64,000 nt of DNA from Siphonodentalium dalli (GCA_032622095.1 CP136068.1:49718443-49782442); one strand, 5' to 3'; positions 1-13,719 are shown, counted from the first letter of the stretch. Notes: generated by a model not told the origin, from the sequence alone. A program made the numbers and translations.

Positions 1-815
1 AAACGCAATGATTGTGCTTAAGCGTAATTATTTGCGCTTAAGCTCAATTTATTGCGCTTAAGCGCAATTAATTATTAAGAGCTTAAGAGCAATTCATGGT
101 TGTATGTAACTAAACACCCCTGGTGAATAAAGAGGTTTATCTATAATTTAACCTTAACTCCTATTGACATATCGCCTCTTGGTTTCATTGATTTGGATGG
201 GTATAGGGAGCTAGCCCAACTTCTTTATCAAAATGGCTGACTTGCAATAGTATCACCTTCTGTTTTAGTTGGAGCGACTCGTGATCGCATTATATTATCT
301 TTGGTATATATTAGTTGGGGCTACTTGCAATAGCATTTCTTTCTGTATTAGTCGGGGCGACTTTGATTTTCTTCAATTTTCGAGTATACAGGCACACCAT
401 ATCAGGCAAGCCCTCGGTGACACCACAGAATCACACTATATGACCATGGAAATACTATAGATTTAAGGAGACATATAAATTCTTTGGATATAGGGATGAT
501 GATAACATGTAATTAAGGATTATCATTGTTGAACACATACTCACAGTTGACTGTTGAGTACTCAGGCTAATTAAAACAGGTTAAAATTAGCCCAATGCTC
601 CTCTTGTGTTGCTAGGTGATACACCAGGTCACGCCAATAGTTATAGTAAGTACGTCATGCACAATTACGCTTAGCGCAATTGATTGCGCTTAAGCGCAAT
701 TCATTACGCTTTAGCATAAATGCCCTATTTGTGCTTAAGCACAATATGTGGTATTTACGCTTAAGCACAATTCATTGCGCTTAAGCGCAATTCATTATTA
801 AATATGAATTTGGCC
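1..815. mobile_element. Element with subterminal TTAAGCGCAATT arrays (left end outside window)
   Basis: Arrays of the half-palindromic word GCGCTTAAGCGCAATT occupy 1-105 and 665-800. The right terminus reads AATATGAATTTGGCCTC. The interior (TATGTAACTAAACACCCC and so on) recurs at 8740 and 16875. No gene is seen inside. Confidence 0.75.
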
Positions 816-3800
816 TCGCATACATGACAGGTTGAAGGAGGCCCCGGCATGGTATCGTCTTGGATTGTAATCTCGGCACGTTGGAGAGACAGGTCGTATT
901 GGCCGGTGTGGATCGAGTACGACATGAAAGGCAATTGTTTCATCATGATCTATAGGTGTTTCTTTGTGTTGTTATATTATATAACTAAGAAAACATTGCA
1001 GACTTCACAATTACACTACCGTCGGTACATAAACACCACAGTACACTATCTCAATCAAATTAAGTTGGGGGCGACTTCGTGCGGGGCCGACTTCTCCAGA
1101 TAGCACCCCCACCCACACCCCACCCCACCCCCCCCTGTGACCATCTGATCACCCCAGTATTTTTAACTGAATTCCAAATAATTTTTATTTATGTCACAAT
1201 TTTATAGATTACCTGCCCGTTTATGTCAATTACATGTGTGTCCTACATGTGTATACGTTGACTTATAAAGCATATACTAATATATATTATATATACGGTG
1301 TAGATGTATCGCAAAACATATCCTGCCACATCGTCGACAAAATTAATGGAATTTCCATAAACTTGTTTTCCTCATGGGGAATTCCATCATTCTATTTTTA
1401 GGGTCACACTCTAAAGTGCAAGCCGAGGCGAGTCCGAGGCCAGCTCCAAATAAAATATGAAAGCGGGGTGTTATGTGGCGTTTTCTCCGTTGTTCTCAAT
1501 GGATATGGATAAAATGATATGTATGTCCGAGTTGGGATATTGAATTTTTTTTGATTTTATCAGCTGATTTTATTAAACTCTTTCGGCTTTTTCTAGACAA
1601 AGCATTTAATGATTTTTTGAGCACCGAATATTTATGGTGGCTGATTTGTGACATGGACAATACATATATTATCACGAGATTTCGAAATATTTTATCTCGA
1701 GATCTTCTTACAATCCAGCGTAGCATACTGTTCCTATACATGTATATGCGGTGGGGTGGCTCACCCCACGTTATGTAAGATAAACCGCACCGCTATAAAC
1801 CGAGCAGCGGTCCTAATACGAAATTCCGAACCCCGATCCTAGATATTCCTATATATCCGGAATGTGACCGGGCGGTCAGGGACGCGACATGCAGGCCGAG
1901 GCGAATCGGGATGCGAACACTGACCAAGAGTCTTACCTTAGCTGCACCTGAACCACGAACATGGGCGGGATATTAAACCGTTTAGCGTGCATGAACGGGA
2001 TTGAAAAGGGGCGAACAGGGACACTAACCTTAACACTGAGTCTGTAATTCTATCCATATCATGACGTGACAGGTCTGGTCGTCTGGACGGGGTACTAACA
2101 CAAACCAGGGATGGGGTGGGAAGAGGAGAGACGGGACCGGGCGTGCCGGGATATTGGATGAGACCAATTAAACCCTAACCGGGCGGGACAGAACGCGACG
2201 GGATCCTAACCATAACTTTACCCGGAATGGACGGGCGGGGTATCGATGGGGCGTGGCGGGATGGGATTGGCGGGACGTGATTGTACACGAACAGGACACG
2301 TCGGGACGAGTTACGGAACATTAAAGGCACGTGAGGCCTTAATTGTCGAAAATATTCATATTTGTTCCAAACACTGTAAACAGAAAAACATTAAAACGCA
2401 TACAGTTTCGTTCATATATACCATGACCATCGCGTAAACAGCATGTTATCGTAAAGACCTACTATGTTTTACCTAAGCAAGAGCCTGATTGTGTTACAAA
2501 AGACCGCACAATGCTACTGGCTAATCACACACAAATTTATGGCATAAACGCTCTTTATTAGTTCCATATAAGGAATTCACCAACAAAGAACGCTCTTTAT
2601 GTTTACCATCATAATATAAACAAACGCCATAAAAGTTACTTTTTATGCTTTTGTTTACATAACAATGGTCAAACATATGGCAATAACATACTGTTGTGCG
2701 ATATTTCTTAGTTGTATACGGACAAAGTATATCTACATTTTGATGTTCTTTCTGTTTTCACAGGATACCCACCGCCAAGACCAACCGTACCTTTAACCCT
2801 GACCATATATAACTCTATAACACTAGCTGGATCGTGTCGTGAGAGAGATAAATAATTAATTGATTGCTTCGTCGATTTTTTATTAAGAATTAGGCTCGTT
2901 TTGTGGTGATTTTCTTCACAATTGCGCTTAATATATATACTTACTTACTTCTTCTTCTTTGCACTCACATATGAGTAACCTCCTTCAGGAGTAACCAGGT
3001 TGTTAAAAACATAGGTCGAATATGTAAATGCACTTCCATATGGGGTTCATATGTAGTTATGTACAAGTTTCCCCGAAACTAGCTGGAGATCTGTTAATGA
3101 CTGAATGTATAAAACAGTTATGTGTGTATCTGGATTCCATTAGTCCTTTTGCGATTTCGTTCTCTGGCAATGTCGATAAATTTCTTCTGTCTGGAGCAGT
3201 GCATCAGGTAGCAGTAACGGTTGGCTGCCAGGTTAAACATACTACTGATTGTTTTAATAGAAGTGTCCAATTTGGTGACATCTAAGATGGCCTGTATCTT
3301 CTTCTGATCATCGAGTCGGGTAATTATAAAAAATTACGTTTGCGTTAGATCTTTAAATTTTGACTCATCGTGGAGACAATATTCAATGTTCAAAAATGTT
3401 CTAAATGCTTTGGATAAAAATGGAATTGAAGGGCGTTTGTGGTATTAATTGAAAGATGACTCCTTCGTCGATGTCATTACGTGGCTAAATAGTCTAAATT
3501 TTGTCAGTTTCCCAGCGAAGGTAAATCGGGGGAAATGTCATCGTTCTCTTTGTCTCTACCATACTTTGAATCCTACCATAACGCACGGCAGGCGCGTATA
3601 TATCCCCTATAAACAAATTAACCATGGTAAATTTGTTAAATGACCAGGATATTCAACACAAGTATATTTCAGCCGGATGAATTGGAACCATGTAAATATA
3701 TCCAGGTATTTTTTTAAAATTCACATGGTGTTTTTGTTCCGCTATCAACATGTAAAGGTATCCAGGAGTTTCAGCCTGAGAAAAATTCGCTCTGTTATTG

Positions 3801-3860
3801 TTCCTCCGCTACTTGCAACTTGGCAAGTTCAGCCTTGTAATTCCACCGTATGTGGTGTTT
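816..3860. other. No gene seen; GC-rich degenerate repeats at 1850-2330
   Basis: The part 1850-2330 is made of short GGGACGGGAT/GGGCGGGAC-like words with CTAACC spacers and is GC-richer than its surroundings. A minus-strand frame at about 3320-3120 (ILDVTKLDTSIKTISSMFN and RQKKFIDIARERNRKR) has a protein-like composition but no recognisable domain. The rest is AT-rich without support for genes. Confidence 0.5.
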
Positions 3861-4045
3861 CACCCTGGTGATTTCAGCCGTATATTTTCACACCAGTGAC
3901 TCCTACCAAGTATGTTCACCCTGGTGATTTCAGCCGTATATTTTCACACCAGTGACTCCTACCAAGTATGTTCACCCTGGTGATTTCATCCGTATATTTT
4001 CACACCAGTGACTCCTACCAAGTATGTTCACCCTGGTGATTTCAG
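3861..4045 (+). repeat. 56-bp tandem repeat, about 3.3 units
   Basis: CACCCTGGTGATTTCAG..GTAT recurs at 56-base steps from 3861, with CACCAGTGACTCCTACCAAG in each unit. Related degenerate sequence extends back to about 3680. Confidence 0.93.
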
Positions 4046-4080
4046 TCTTGTGTTTTCACCCTGCTGAGTCAGTCTGAGTT

Positions 4081-5428
4081 GGAATACAATAGTTTTAATT
4101 ACCCTTGTATACCATGGTAGTTTTTGGAAGGCTTATTTTTTTAGAAAAATTATTGGGAAGTTATATGACTGACACATGCCATTACCACCCCCGTGTACGT
4201 GGTATCGCCAAAACCGAGGGTATCGCCAAAACCGAGAATATGGGAAAGTCATTTTCACGTATATGATATGGGGATATGTTTGTTTCTCATCGTAATACAG
4301 ACATCGAGCATCGTATGTGTATGTCCACACGAAGCAGGAGTATTTATCCACTAGCTGTCATTTAGTTTTCCCAGATCAGACAATTATTTTTTTTTTGGCG
4401 AATTTTTTTAATGGTGTTTTTGCTTTTGCTCACTAAAATTTTCGAGAACAACCATTCACTAGTATAGTTCCTGGACTTCCACGCTTCCAAAACAAATGCC
4501 GGTATATAGTTGAATCTGTCAATGAAGCATAGGATTTGACAGAATTTAAAAAATCCTTGTCGTTCTCAATATCCGCGCGATATGAAGGGACCACTGTCGG
4601 TCCAGAAAGATGCGAACGGCACAGATGAAGATGCGATCAAACGCCGAGTTTCTGTGCAGTAAATATGCGTATTACTTAAGGAGTTCTGATGAGAATACCT
4701 ACAAATAATTTGTGACATTTTACTGCTTGAGGAAATGTTCGGAGCATAGCAAGCAGGAAAATAGTAAAAAAAAGATTGTCCCAACTGATTATCAATCAGT
4801 TGTAATATTAAATGATAGAAGCGTTTCTGGACTGGTGTCTTTTGACAACTTGACTTATCATTATTATTTTATACCCTAGAAATTATAGAAAACAATTTAG
4901 GAAGAGATGATCCATCTTTAAGCCAATCGAGCAAAGTTGATCTATTTCTCCATGTTCTTCTAATAGGTGATGTTTTTATCGAATATATTTGCACATTTTA
5001 CGCACTGCGAGTGCATTGGTCCCTTTAATATTTCATGTAAAAGTGGTGAAAACTGTAATATTAAACAAGAACAATAGCTTTAGTTAACACAAAATTCACT
5101 GAAATATTTTCACAGTGGGGTTTCTGTGAGGAAAAAAATAGTTTTTTTCCTCATAGAATCTCCACATATATATTCAGACAGACAGATGGGGAGGGGTGTT
5201 GAAAAATGCTTGGGGAAAACAGTTGTAAAGAGGGAAAGAAATTGGTTGCGGGGCTCGGTGAATTGCAGAAATGGTCAAAGGTAAAAAAGTAACATACATG
5301 TCTGAATATATATTAACACCCCCCCCCCACCTCCAGAGCAAATTGAAATAATTTAAATCCATATACCCTGCTTTTCTCATGGCATTTTTTTTGGTGTTTT
5401 GGTGAATAAAATTAACTTATGACTGAGA
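4081..5428. other. No gene seen
   Basis: AT-rich sequence with a short inverted pair of AGTTTTTTTCCTCA/TGAGGAAAAAAAT around 5120-5155. Open frames are short and unconserved in appearance. Confidence 0.5.
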
Positions 5429-5875
5429 TTAATCCTTCAGTCATGATACTTTTCCAAAAATGACATTTTTTGTCTGTTTAACAAATGTTGGGGCATAAAT
5501 AGAAAAAAACAATCAGTAGAGAGTGCACTGGCTTAGAAGTTCAATACAAGTATTGTTAGCTTAATACATTCTCTTATATATGCAAGGCATCCTATGGGAG
5601 ACTCGCATATATAAGAGAATGCATTGGCACAGGTTTTCAAAAAAATTCATGAAGCTCCAGTTATGGAAGGATTAATCATAAATAATGGTCTCCCATATGG
5701 CACCTTGTATATATAAAAGAATGCACTGGCTTGCATAGTCAAGATAAATGTTGTTAGGTCAATGAATTCTCTTAAATATGTGAGTCTGCCTATGGGAGAC
5801 TGGCATATATAAGAGAATGCATTGGTATAGTGTTTTTGCAAAATTTCAGGAAGCTCCAGTCATGAAATGTGCAAA
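5429..5875. mobile_element. Cluster of TTAA/ATATATGCGAG MITE copies
   Basis: One copy probably lies between TTAA at 5429 and TTAA at 5672, with ends ATCCTTCAGTCATGA and TTATGGAAGGAT. A second partial copy follows to about 5875, ending at CTCCAGTCATGAAATG. Each carries inverted ATTCTCTTATATATG units. Confidence 0.65.
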
Positions 5876-6574
5876 ATTATTTGAACTTTCCTCTTAGAAC
5901 ACTTTAAATTGTAAGAAGTTAGCATCGCAAGGTGTTTGGAAATCCCTTCAGTTTGTAAGTCTAACACACAATTTGTTCAAAAATAGTTTTGTCTTCATCA
6001 TAGACTAATAAAGAAATCATGTTTTGTACACAATCTACATTGTAGTCAGAAAATTACTAAAACAATGAAAAAGGCTGTTAATTTTTTTTTTAGCTTTTGA
6101 AATATCTGACCATCATATATTGAATTTGGCTCAGTGTGATACACTCCCATTCTTGAAAACACACAACTTGAAAAATCCTTACTCTTACAGATGGATTAAT
6201 AATTATCTCTTTCTGTAACAATTATTTTATAGTTTAAACATAAGTGTATAGTGTATAACATAATAAATATGAATCGAAGACCCTTGCCTGGAAACACTTC
6301 TATCAATTAGTTATAATAGTATACAATCAATTTCCAGTATTTTAATGGTATCTCCGGCTTATTTTTATTATTTTATAACCAGTAAACTATACAACACATG
6401 TTAGAGGAAGAGATAATCCATCTTTAGTGAATCCGGAAATTTGTAAATGATTAAATTTCTTCTGTAAAGCAGGAAAATAAAATCTACAAAACATGCAGTT
6501 GGAAGGACTTGGGAGACTCGAATATATAATATAACCATTTCTTGATGGGAACTGCGCTGGTGGAGCAATGAATC

Positions 6575-6830
6575 ATGTGCCAGTGCATTCCCTTATATTT
6601 GCAGATACCATACTAGGTACCGGTAGCCTCACATATATAAGAGAATGCACTGGCTTACAAGGTCAAGGTAAATATTGTTAGGCCAATGTAATGTATTCTC
6701 TTACATATTCTAGGATCCCTACTGGAAACTACCATATATAAGAGAATGCATTAGCACATATTTTTTTTGCAATATGTCCAATGCTCCAATCATGGAAGGG
6801 TGAATGCTGCTCCCATAATGAAAGGGTTAA
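6575..6830. mobile_element. TTAA/ATATATGCGAG MITE copy
   Basis: Four half-palindromes of the TATATAAGAGAATGCA type lie between 6580 and 6755, followed by TCATGGAAGGGTGAATG and ATAATGAAAGGGTTAA. Its left border was not fixed. Confidence 0.6.
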
Positions 6831-6922
6831 TTGATTTTATTCCAAATAGACATTTTTTGTTGTAATTAGTTTTAGTTCCGACCCTCCAGGTTTGGTATTT
6901 TGTCTCATAAATGAACCACATA

Positions 6923-7100
6923 CAGTAATGCCCTAATTAATCGACTGCTTAACCACAGCATAATTATGGGTAAGTTTTCAGGATTTAGTTGGAAATATGG
7001 CTTGTTGCCATTCATCGGAAAGCCATATTTTCGACTAAATGCTGAAAAGTTACCCATAATTCTGCTGTGGTTAAGGAGTCAAGTATTTAGGGCATTACTG
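6923..7100. mobile_element. Palindromic TA-flanked MITE (CAGTAATGCCC family), copy 1
   Basis: The ends are CAGTAATGCCCTAATTAATC and the inverse, with TA on both sides. Both arms carry TTATGGGTAA and TTCAGGATTTAGT. CAGTA ends and TA target sites fit Tc1/mariner or pogo-type transposition. Confidence 0.85.
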
Positions 7101-7184
7101 TACTATGATGGTGGTGGTTCTGCTGAGTTTAGTAAGGCCAAATCAAATTAATGTTCTGTTTCTGAGACACTGCCACTTCATTAT

Positions 7185-7296
7185 TATATGGGAGAGATTT
7201 CCGATGAATGGCAACAAGCCATATTTCCGACTAAATCCTGAAAAGTTACCCATAATTCTGCTGTGGTTATGGAGTCGACTAATTAGGGCATTACTG
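7185..7296. mobile_element. CAGTAATGCCC MITE, half copy
   Basis: Only the right arm is present, from GAGAGATTTCCGATGAATGG to GGGCATTACTG. Confidence 0.75.
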
Positions 7297-8054
7297 TAGT
7301 TTTGATTACTCTGACTACTGATGGTATACATGTACTAGCACCTGCCATAAATCATGAATAACAGAGGTGAATCATGAGTACCGGATACAAAAAATATAGG
7401 ATAGAAGCCATGGTTATTTCACACTATTATAAATATGAAAATAATTACATTTTTGCTGCTGAAGTATTGTCCATAACTCCAGCTCATCAAGAAGTATGAG
7501 ACTGAATTATATCAAAATATGTCATTTTGACAAAAAAATAATCAATTTGATGCTCAATGACAATTATTCTCAGTGAGATATATCATACAGTTTCAGGAGA
7601 TTTCACTCCATTGTCACTATCCATATTTTCTTATCTGGTACCTGCTGGTACACAGAAAAATCACCTATTTGTTATTAGTATTCAGAATAGGAGTCTGGGG
7701 TCCACCATGGGAGGGAGGGACATCATCAATATCATGAAGAGATATATTTAAGAAAACTTATTTTAAATGATTTATTAATAAGGTACTTAACACATGTATG
7801 AATTTTCACTAATGAATTAAATTTAATATAATTAAAAAGTCTGTCAATAACTGAATATCACAATTGACTGTCACTAGCTGTGATAGACTTGCAATTGAAT
7901 TTATTAATTGAGTAATTGGCAATCATGAATATTTTTGTGGGACAAACCCCAGCTTCTGGCATGATTTAGTCCTTGTTTAAATTATTGTTGAATGTTGGGT
8001 CAACAGCCTGGAGCTACATGTATCTAGTTGAAATTGAAGAAACCCCCTCCCCTA
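7297..8054. other. No gene seen
   Basis: AT-rich sequence without a recognisable repeat or coding signal. Confidence 0.5.
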
Positions 8055-8467
8055 GATCATGCCATGAATCTTTACTCTGCTTAGCGCCTGTAGAGATCTT
8101 ATTCCATCAGTACAAAACTTGGGAACTTTTTTATGTTTTGATAGGGAACTTTATAACATTGAACAAACAAGGCAGGGAACATATTTCTTTGTTTATAATT
8201 GTTCCTCGATAATCAACTTCAAAGTATGGGGGAAATTCCATGATTGTAAGTGCGCATAGCAAACTCACCCATCAAGTCTGTTAAATAATGTCATCTCGAG
8301 CTGGCACTTTCGCCTACTTATGAATAAACTGTTAAGCGACAGGTATCAACAAAGAAATATATTCCCGTGTTATTTTTTCAGCTTTATAAGGTTCCCTATC
8401 AAAACCTCAAAAAGTTCCCAGGTTTTTCACTGGTACAATATGATTTCTACGGGCATTATTAGCCTCT
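8055..8467. mobile_element. CTAGATCATGCC element, right end cut by another insertion
   Basis: The left end and both arms are present; the right arm stops at ACGGGCATTATTAGCCTCT, where the TTAAGCGCAATT element begins. Confidence 0.75.
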
Positions 8468-9722
8468 GGGAGGCCAAATTTCCATTTAGTAATGAAGTGC
8501 GCTTAAGCGCATTTAATTGCACTTGAGCGCAATTAATTGCACTTAAGCACAAATAATTACACTTAAGCAGAATTACTTGAACTTATCATTGTTCTTAAGC
8601 GCAATCATTGATCTTAAGTGCAGTCGATTGCGCTTAAGCATAGTAATTTGTTCTTGATAACATAATTATTTTTGCTTAAGCGCAATCAATCTTGCTGTGC
8701 GCAATCAATTGGCTAATCTTAAGCGCATTTCATGGTTATATGTAACTATTATATAAAACACCCCTGGTGAATAAATAGGTTTATCCATAACTCAACCTTA
8801 GTTCTTACTGACATATCACCTCTTGTTTTCATTAGTTTGGATGGGTAGGGAGCAAGTCTAAGTTCTTTATTGATATGGTAGACTCGCGATAGCATTACCT
8901 TCTGTTTTAGTTCAGGCAATTAGTGATAGCATTGACTTCTGTATTAGTTGGCGCAACTTCGATTTTCGAGTATATACCGGTATACATGTGCACCATATAA
9001 TATGAGGGAAGCAGGTCCTCAGTGACACCATATTCGCGCTACAGTTTATGACATGGACATACTGTGCAAGAGACGCTAATTTAATAAAACTACCAGAGCT
9101 CGAGGAGTGAGACACCAAAGCTCCCGGAATGAAACACATATTTTTGGGACAGGGATGCTGATAATATGACAATATTTAGAGTTTTTTCACCCGATTTAAG
9201 TACACCATATGAAGTGAGCAAACCCCCATACAGTGACACCACATTATTGCTATATGACCATAGCTATGGCCCAAATCTGTGCAAAAATTCTTTTAAAAAA
9301 TTATATTAAAACATACTAGAGGAGACATCCATTTTTTGGATATAAGGGATGCTGATAATTATATGACATTATAGATTATCTTTGATTGTTGCACAGATAC
9401 AGTTAGAGGTAACTGTACTAGGCTTATTTAAAAAGGTTAAAATTAGCACATTCTCTTCTTGTGATGCTAGGCGATACTCCAGGTTATGACAATTAATATT
9501 TTATGGGTAGGTTAGATAGTAGTTACAATTAATTGCACTTGAGCGCAATTAATCATGCTTAAGTGCAACGCATAATGCTTAAGCATGAATGCCCTATTTG
9601 TACTTAAACACAATATTTTATCGCACTTATGCACAATCGTTTGCCCTTAAGTGCAATAAATTTGCTTAAGCGCATTCAATTGCACTTAAGCGCAATTCAA
9701 TATAAATGTGAATGTGGCCTCT
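8468..9722. mobile_element. Full-length element with subterminal TTAAGCGCAATT arrays
   Basis: The ends are GGGAGGCCAAATTTCC and the inverse GAATGTGGCCTCTC. Arrays of TTAAGCGCAATT-type words lie at 8500-8730 and 9525-9695. The interior contains the same TATGTAACTATTATA and CACCCCTGGTGAATAAATAG blocks as the other copies. It cuts a copy of the CTAGATCATGCC element (8055-8467). No protein is encoded, so it is non-autonomous. Confidence 0.75.
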
Positions 9723-10743
9723 CATAATCATATTACCCAGAGTAGATATCATTCATGGCATGATCTACACTTCCCCCAACAAAAAAATATATCTAATATT
9801 GGGCCACACATTTTGAAATTAGTCATTTTAATACTATACGGGTCACTGTTGAGACTTGTTGAATTTGAATCTGCAGGGCCTGTATGTAGTCAGTGTAGGC
9901 CTAATGCAGCCAGTCCAATCCAAAGCCAGACATGCATATATAGCTTAGTACATTTCAGTGTCAAATTGCACTTGCTACATGTACATTAGTCTGACGCTAT
10001 CTACCCACACTGTTTTTTTAAAATCTGCGTGTTTGAACGATTGGTTCTCCAACAGGTCCCATTGAGACCCGAGTCACTCGGCTCCTTGGTCATCAGGCTG
10101 AGAATTCCCGCTGTTGACAATATTCAATTAGAATGTCAACAACACACGAACTTATTTGAAACGAGTTTTGACCAGTTTTCCAGGCAATAATCGTTGAATT
10201 CATATGTGACGACCCAACATTCCCATTCAACGCACCATACACCGAGTTAAAACTCTGATAATCTAATTCAAATATACGTTCTAACTAGGTTTTAATTAAT
10301 TTACTTCGTCTTGAGAATGAGAGTGGATTTATTATTCCCAAGTCGTAAAAACAATCGTATCAAATTGGTGACGAAAGGTCGCCGACCAATCGGATCGCGC
10401 GGATTGGAATTGTGGCTAAAAATAGTTATCTGCGGGATTCCGCCGTATATATATATATTATTGCTTCAGTCAATCGGGGTATATTGGTGAAGATTGTTGT
10501 GTCACTTTAAATACTGGATCCCACAGGACCCTACAGATTTTCATCCATATATATATATAGTCAAGTACTCTTTGACATATTACCCCTCCTCTCACTTCAC
10601 TCCTTCCTTTTGTTTCAAAGAGGGCACTCTTTAGTAATGGGATATTCAAGGCATTTGAGGTTTATGGTATGCAGCCAACACACAAGCATGTGCATGCAGA
10701 ATAAGTGACACAAAAGTATACAATTGAGTAAAGAATCTCCCCG

Positions 10744-10803
10744 AGAGCTTTCTGATGAATGGCAACAAGCCATATTTCCGACTAAATCCTGAAAAAGTTA
10801 CCA
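10744..10803. mobile_element. CAGTAATGCCC MITE fragment
   Basis: A piece of one arm (GAGAGCTTTCTGATGAATGG to GAAAAAGTTACC) without termini. Confidence 0.7.
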
Positions 10804-11123
10804 ATTCACATTGGCCTGTATATTATTGTATGCAGGGTAATTTGGTTTACACTGCAAACTATTACCACAACATATTGTGGTTTATATGTGATGCTTGTGT
10901 TTTCCCATAGGCATTGACTACAGTAAAGTAAGATCTTAGATTTTACCAGTGTATGCTCTTTTACCAGATTGTTTGGAAGGCAACCTAGGGTTTCCAAAAT
11001 ATGTTGCAAATAAAATTGATGATACCAAACTAAATTGTATGTTTACTGGGTGTAGGGGTTTCTCATGGTACCCGCCACCCATCTACTTGCTAAAAAGTTT
11101 TGTTTTCTTCATCAAAATTTGGG

Positions 11124-11124
<1 letters not shown>

Positions 11125-11162
<38 letters not shown>
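11125..11162. repeat. Homopolymer of 38 C
   Basis: An uninterrupted C run. It creates a chance open frame with a poly-Pro stretch, which I reject. Confidence 0.98.
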
Positions 11163-11163
<1 letters not shown>

Positions 11164-11576
11164 AATCCCATTCAATCCATCAAGCATGTCCACAACTGAA
11201 ATCCCAGTCAAATACTCGATATGTTAGACGGTTTCTATTCATTGTGACGAGGTTATTCCAATGCCCTAGCATATTTATCCATCTCCATTGTCTGGAAGGC
11301 TGGATTCCCATATCACCTGTTATAGCTAATAGTGGGGTACATCAGTGGGGTACATCTGTGTACCCCCAGAAATTATTGAAGGCTACGGTTCTGCACAAGT
11401 TCAATGTTAGTGTGTTTTCCAAAACCCCAAATCCCAGATCCATAGTTCAAAACAGGGTTGACACATGTAGATATCAATTTATAAAGTTTTCAATCCAAAG
11501 TCTTTATAAGGATGTATCCTTGACATTACTGATCCCATTGCTCTGCCCCCAGCGGTAGCCAATAGACAGTAATGCC

Positions 11577-11779
11577 CTAAATAATCGACTCCTTAACCAC
11601 AGCAGAATTATGGGTAACTTTTCAGGATTTAGTCGGAAAGATGGCTTGTTGCCATTCATCGGAAAACTCTCAGTGAGAGCTTTCTGATGAATGTCAACAA
11701 GCCATATTTCCGACTAAATTCTGAAAAGTTACCCATAATTCTGCTGTGGTTAAGGAGTCGATTATTTAGGGCATTACTG
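11577..11779. mobile_element. CAGTAATGCCC MITE abutting the LINE fragment
   Basis: Both arms and both termini are present. The immediate flanks are not a clean TA pair. It marks the downstream end of the LINE fragment. Confidence 0.82.
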
Positions 11780-11780
11780 C

Positions 11781-12840
11781 ATCTGATGTATGGGTAAAGG
11801 ATTTGTCTTCATGAAGTATTATCCAAAGATATTTACATCTGTCTACAATTTCCAATGAGATATTCTCCAGTTTAAAGTCATACTGTGTCTTGGGCAGGGT
11901 TGGTTCTTGGGCTTTTCTCTCTTAAGTGGACTGTTTTGGTTTTGTTTTTATTAAGAGCCATCCTCCATTTGGAAGTCCGTCTATATGTGAAGTAATCCTT
12001 GCATATCATTTTCATTGTTGGATAACAGGGCTATATCATCTGCATATGGAAGAATGCCACAGGGGTCATATTCCCCAATGGGTACTCCTATTCCGGGTTG
12101 TTTGATCTCCATTGCTAAGTCGTCAATGAACAGTGAGAATAGGGTACTAGACATACTGTCATCTTGTTTGACACCAATGGTACATTGAAAGTCTTCTGAG
12201 AGTTTTACCATTTATGTTAATCTTAAGAGAAGGTTGACTGATACAGGTTTTTTATTGCATTACAAAATTGACCGTCATACCCCATTCTGAGCAATTTGTT
12301 GAATAACATTTCACGATTCAGTGATTTTTGGAAGTCTACAAATGTTACAATAGTTTGTCTGTTAGCTTTAATAATTGTGGATATTGTATGGATATTGTCA
12401 ATACATGATCTTATAGGTCTAAAACCACACTGTTCATCAACTATTAGCTCATTCAATTCAGCATATTGCATAAGTCTACACCATGTACTATTTAGGATTG
12501 AAGTAAATAATTTGCTACATGTATTAAGTAGTCAGATTCCCCAATAGTTGTTGGGTACCCTGGGGTCAACCGGTCAAGTGTTGCATTTTTGAGGATTGGG
12601 TGGATAATGGCTTTCTTCCATAAAGTAGGGATAATTCCTGTTTCAAAAATATTTTTTTTTAAATAGTTTAATACAGGTCGCAACTAGAGTGATTCGTATG
12701 AGATACCATCACAGCCGATTGATTTGGAGTTTTTTGCTTTATTTACTACCTTCTCAACTTCGTCAATGCTTGTACGAGCATTTAACAATGCATTAGATTC
12801 ATATAATGGATCTAGGAATTTATCTTCAATGAACCTGTTC
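11781..12840 (-). mobile_element. Decayed non-LTR retrotransposon (LINE) reverse transcriptase
   Basis: Several short minus-strand frames line up as one reverse transcriptase with frameshifts and stops. In order they show SIGCDGISYES (finger region), WKKAIIHPILK (the usual W..A.I.PI.K), FRPIRSCIDNI, IVTFVDFQKSLN (catalytic block with F.D..K), QDDSMSSTLFSLFIDDL, LPYADDIALLS (YADD active site) and, near the end, KYLWIILHEDKSF. Endonuclease and 3' tail are not visible. A palindromic MITE (11577-11779) abuts its downstream end. The clade cannot be assigned from this piece. It is clearly inactive. Confidence 0.85.
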
Positions 12841-13719
12841 TTTGCTATTATATCAGTTCAGGTACATTCCTTGGGTGTGAAATGGTATTGTATGTGTGTA
12901 TTGTGTAGTAATGTGGTGACTGATTGGAGGTTCAGAGCCAGTTATGCTAGAAACTATGGTTTGTTGAATGGAAGGATGAGGTGGCACTACATGGGTATAG
13001 CCCCGTGTTTAAATTTCGTGTTACTCCGTTTGTGTAATACGCCTGTCATTTGCATGGGGCCATATTATGCCGATGAGGTTCTACGACAATGATAACTGAG
13101 TCAGGCCATGCCTTTATTATAAATTTAAAAAACAAATTATATTGCCACTTAAAAATATAAATATAAAGTTAGGAAACCTACCTATTGTACATGTATCACT
13201 TCGACTTCATCTTACTCAATAAATTCTTCGCTCATACTGGCTCATATTTGAATTTTATCTGCCCGACAATCTTCCCATGAATGCTGACCACAATGTCAAG
13301 TTTTAATGATGTAAATTGTCCAATTTTACTCTGAAACTGGTTCAACATATTGTCATGACCACTGTACATAAGTTAGGTTGCCTAACTGTAAGTGCAGTGA
13401 TAACAGGGGTATAAAAGCTAATACATTTTTTTTGGTCAGTGAGTCCAACCCCCCACCCTCCCCTCCCTGAATTTACAGTAAGATTTTCAGGACACGGAAA
13501 ACAATATGTTATATAGACTCTGGTTAAACTCAAGAAAAACACTTGGAAAATCAGTATTTACGATGGCAAGACTAGTGTAGCTAGAGAACACCCTGGTAAA
13601 TTCAGAAGTAACCATGCTTTTTACCAACTCAAGGTGTGACTGACGTTAGTTAACTCTAAAAGACTCTGTGGTAAACCTATGCAAACTATATATATACCCT
13701 GGTGTCCTCAGGTATACAT
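12841..13719. other. No gene seen
   Basis: Between the LINE fragment and the 130-bp array there is no open frame with recognisable content. Confidence 0.5.

Larger units (their letters stand above)
9723..11576. other. No gene seen; MITE fragment and C run inside
   Basis: Apart from the MITE fragment at 10744-10803 and the C run at 11125-11162, I see only unique AT-rich sequence and short (TA)n runs at 10445 and 10545. Confidence 0.5.

Noticed and set aside
3120-3325. Minus-strand frame with protein-like composition (ILDVTKLDTSIKTISSMFN)
   Set aside because: No ATG, no clear splice sites and no recognisable domain; noted only as a weak possibility of transposon origin.
11100-11558. 152-residue frame with a poly-Pro stretch
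   Set aside because: It rests on a C38 homopolymer, with no domain or splice context on either side.
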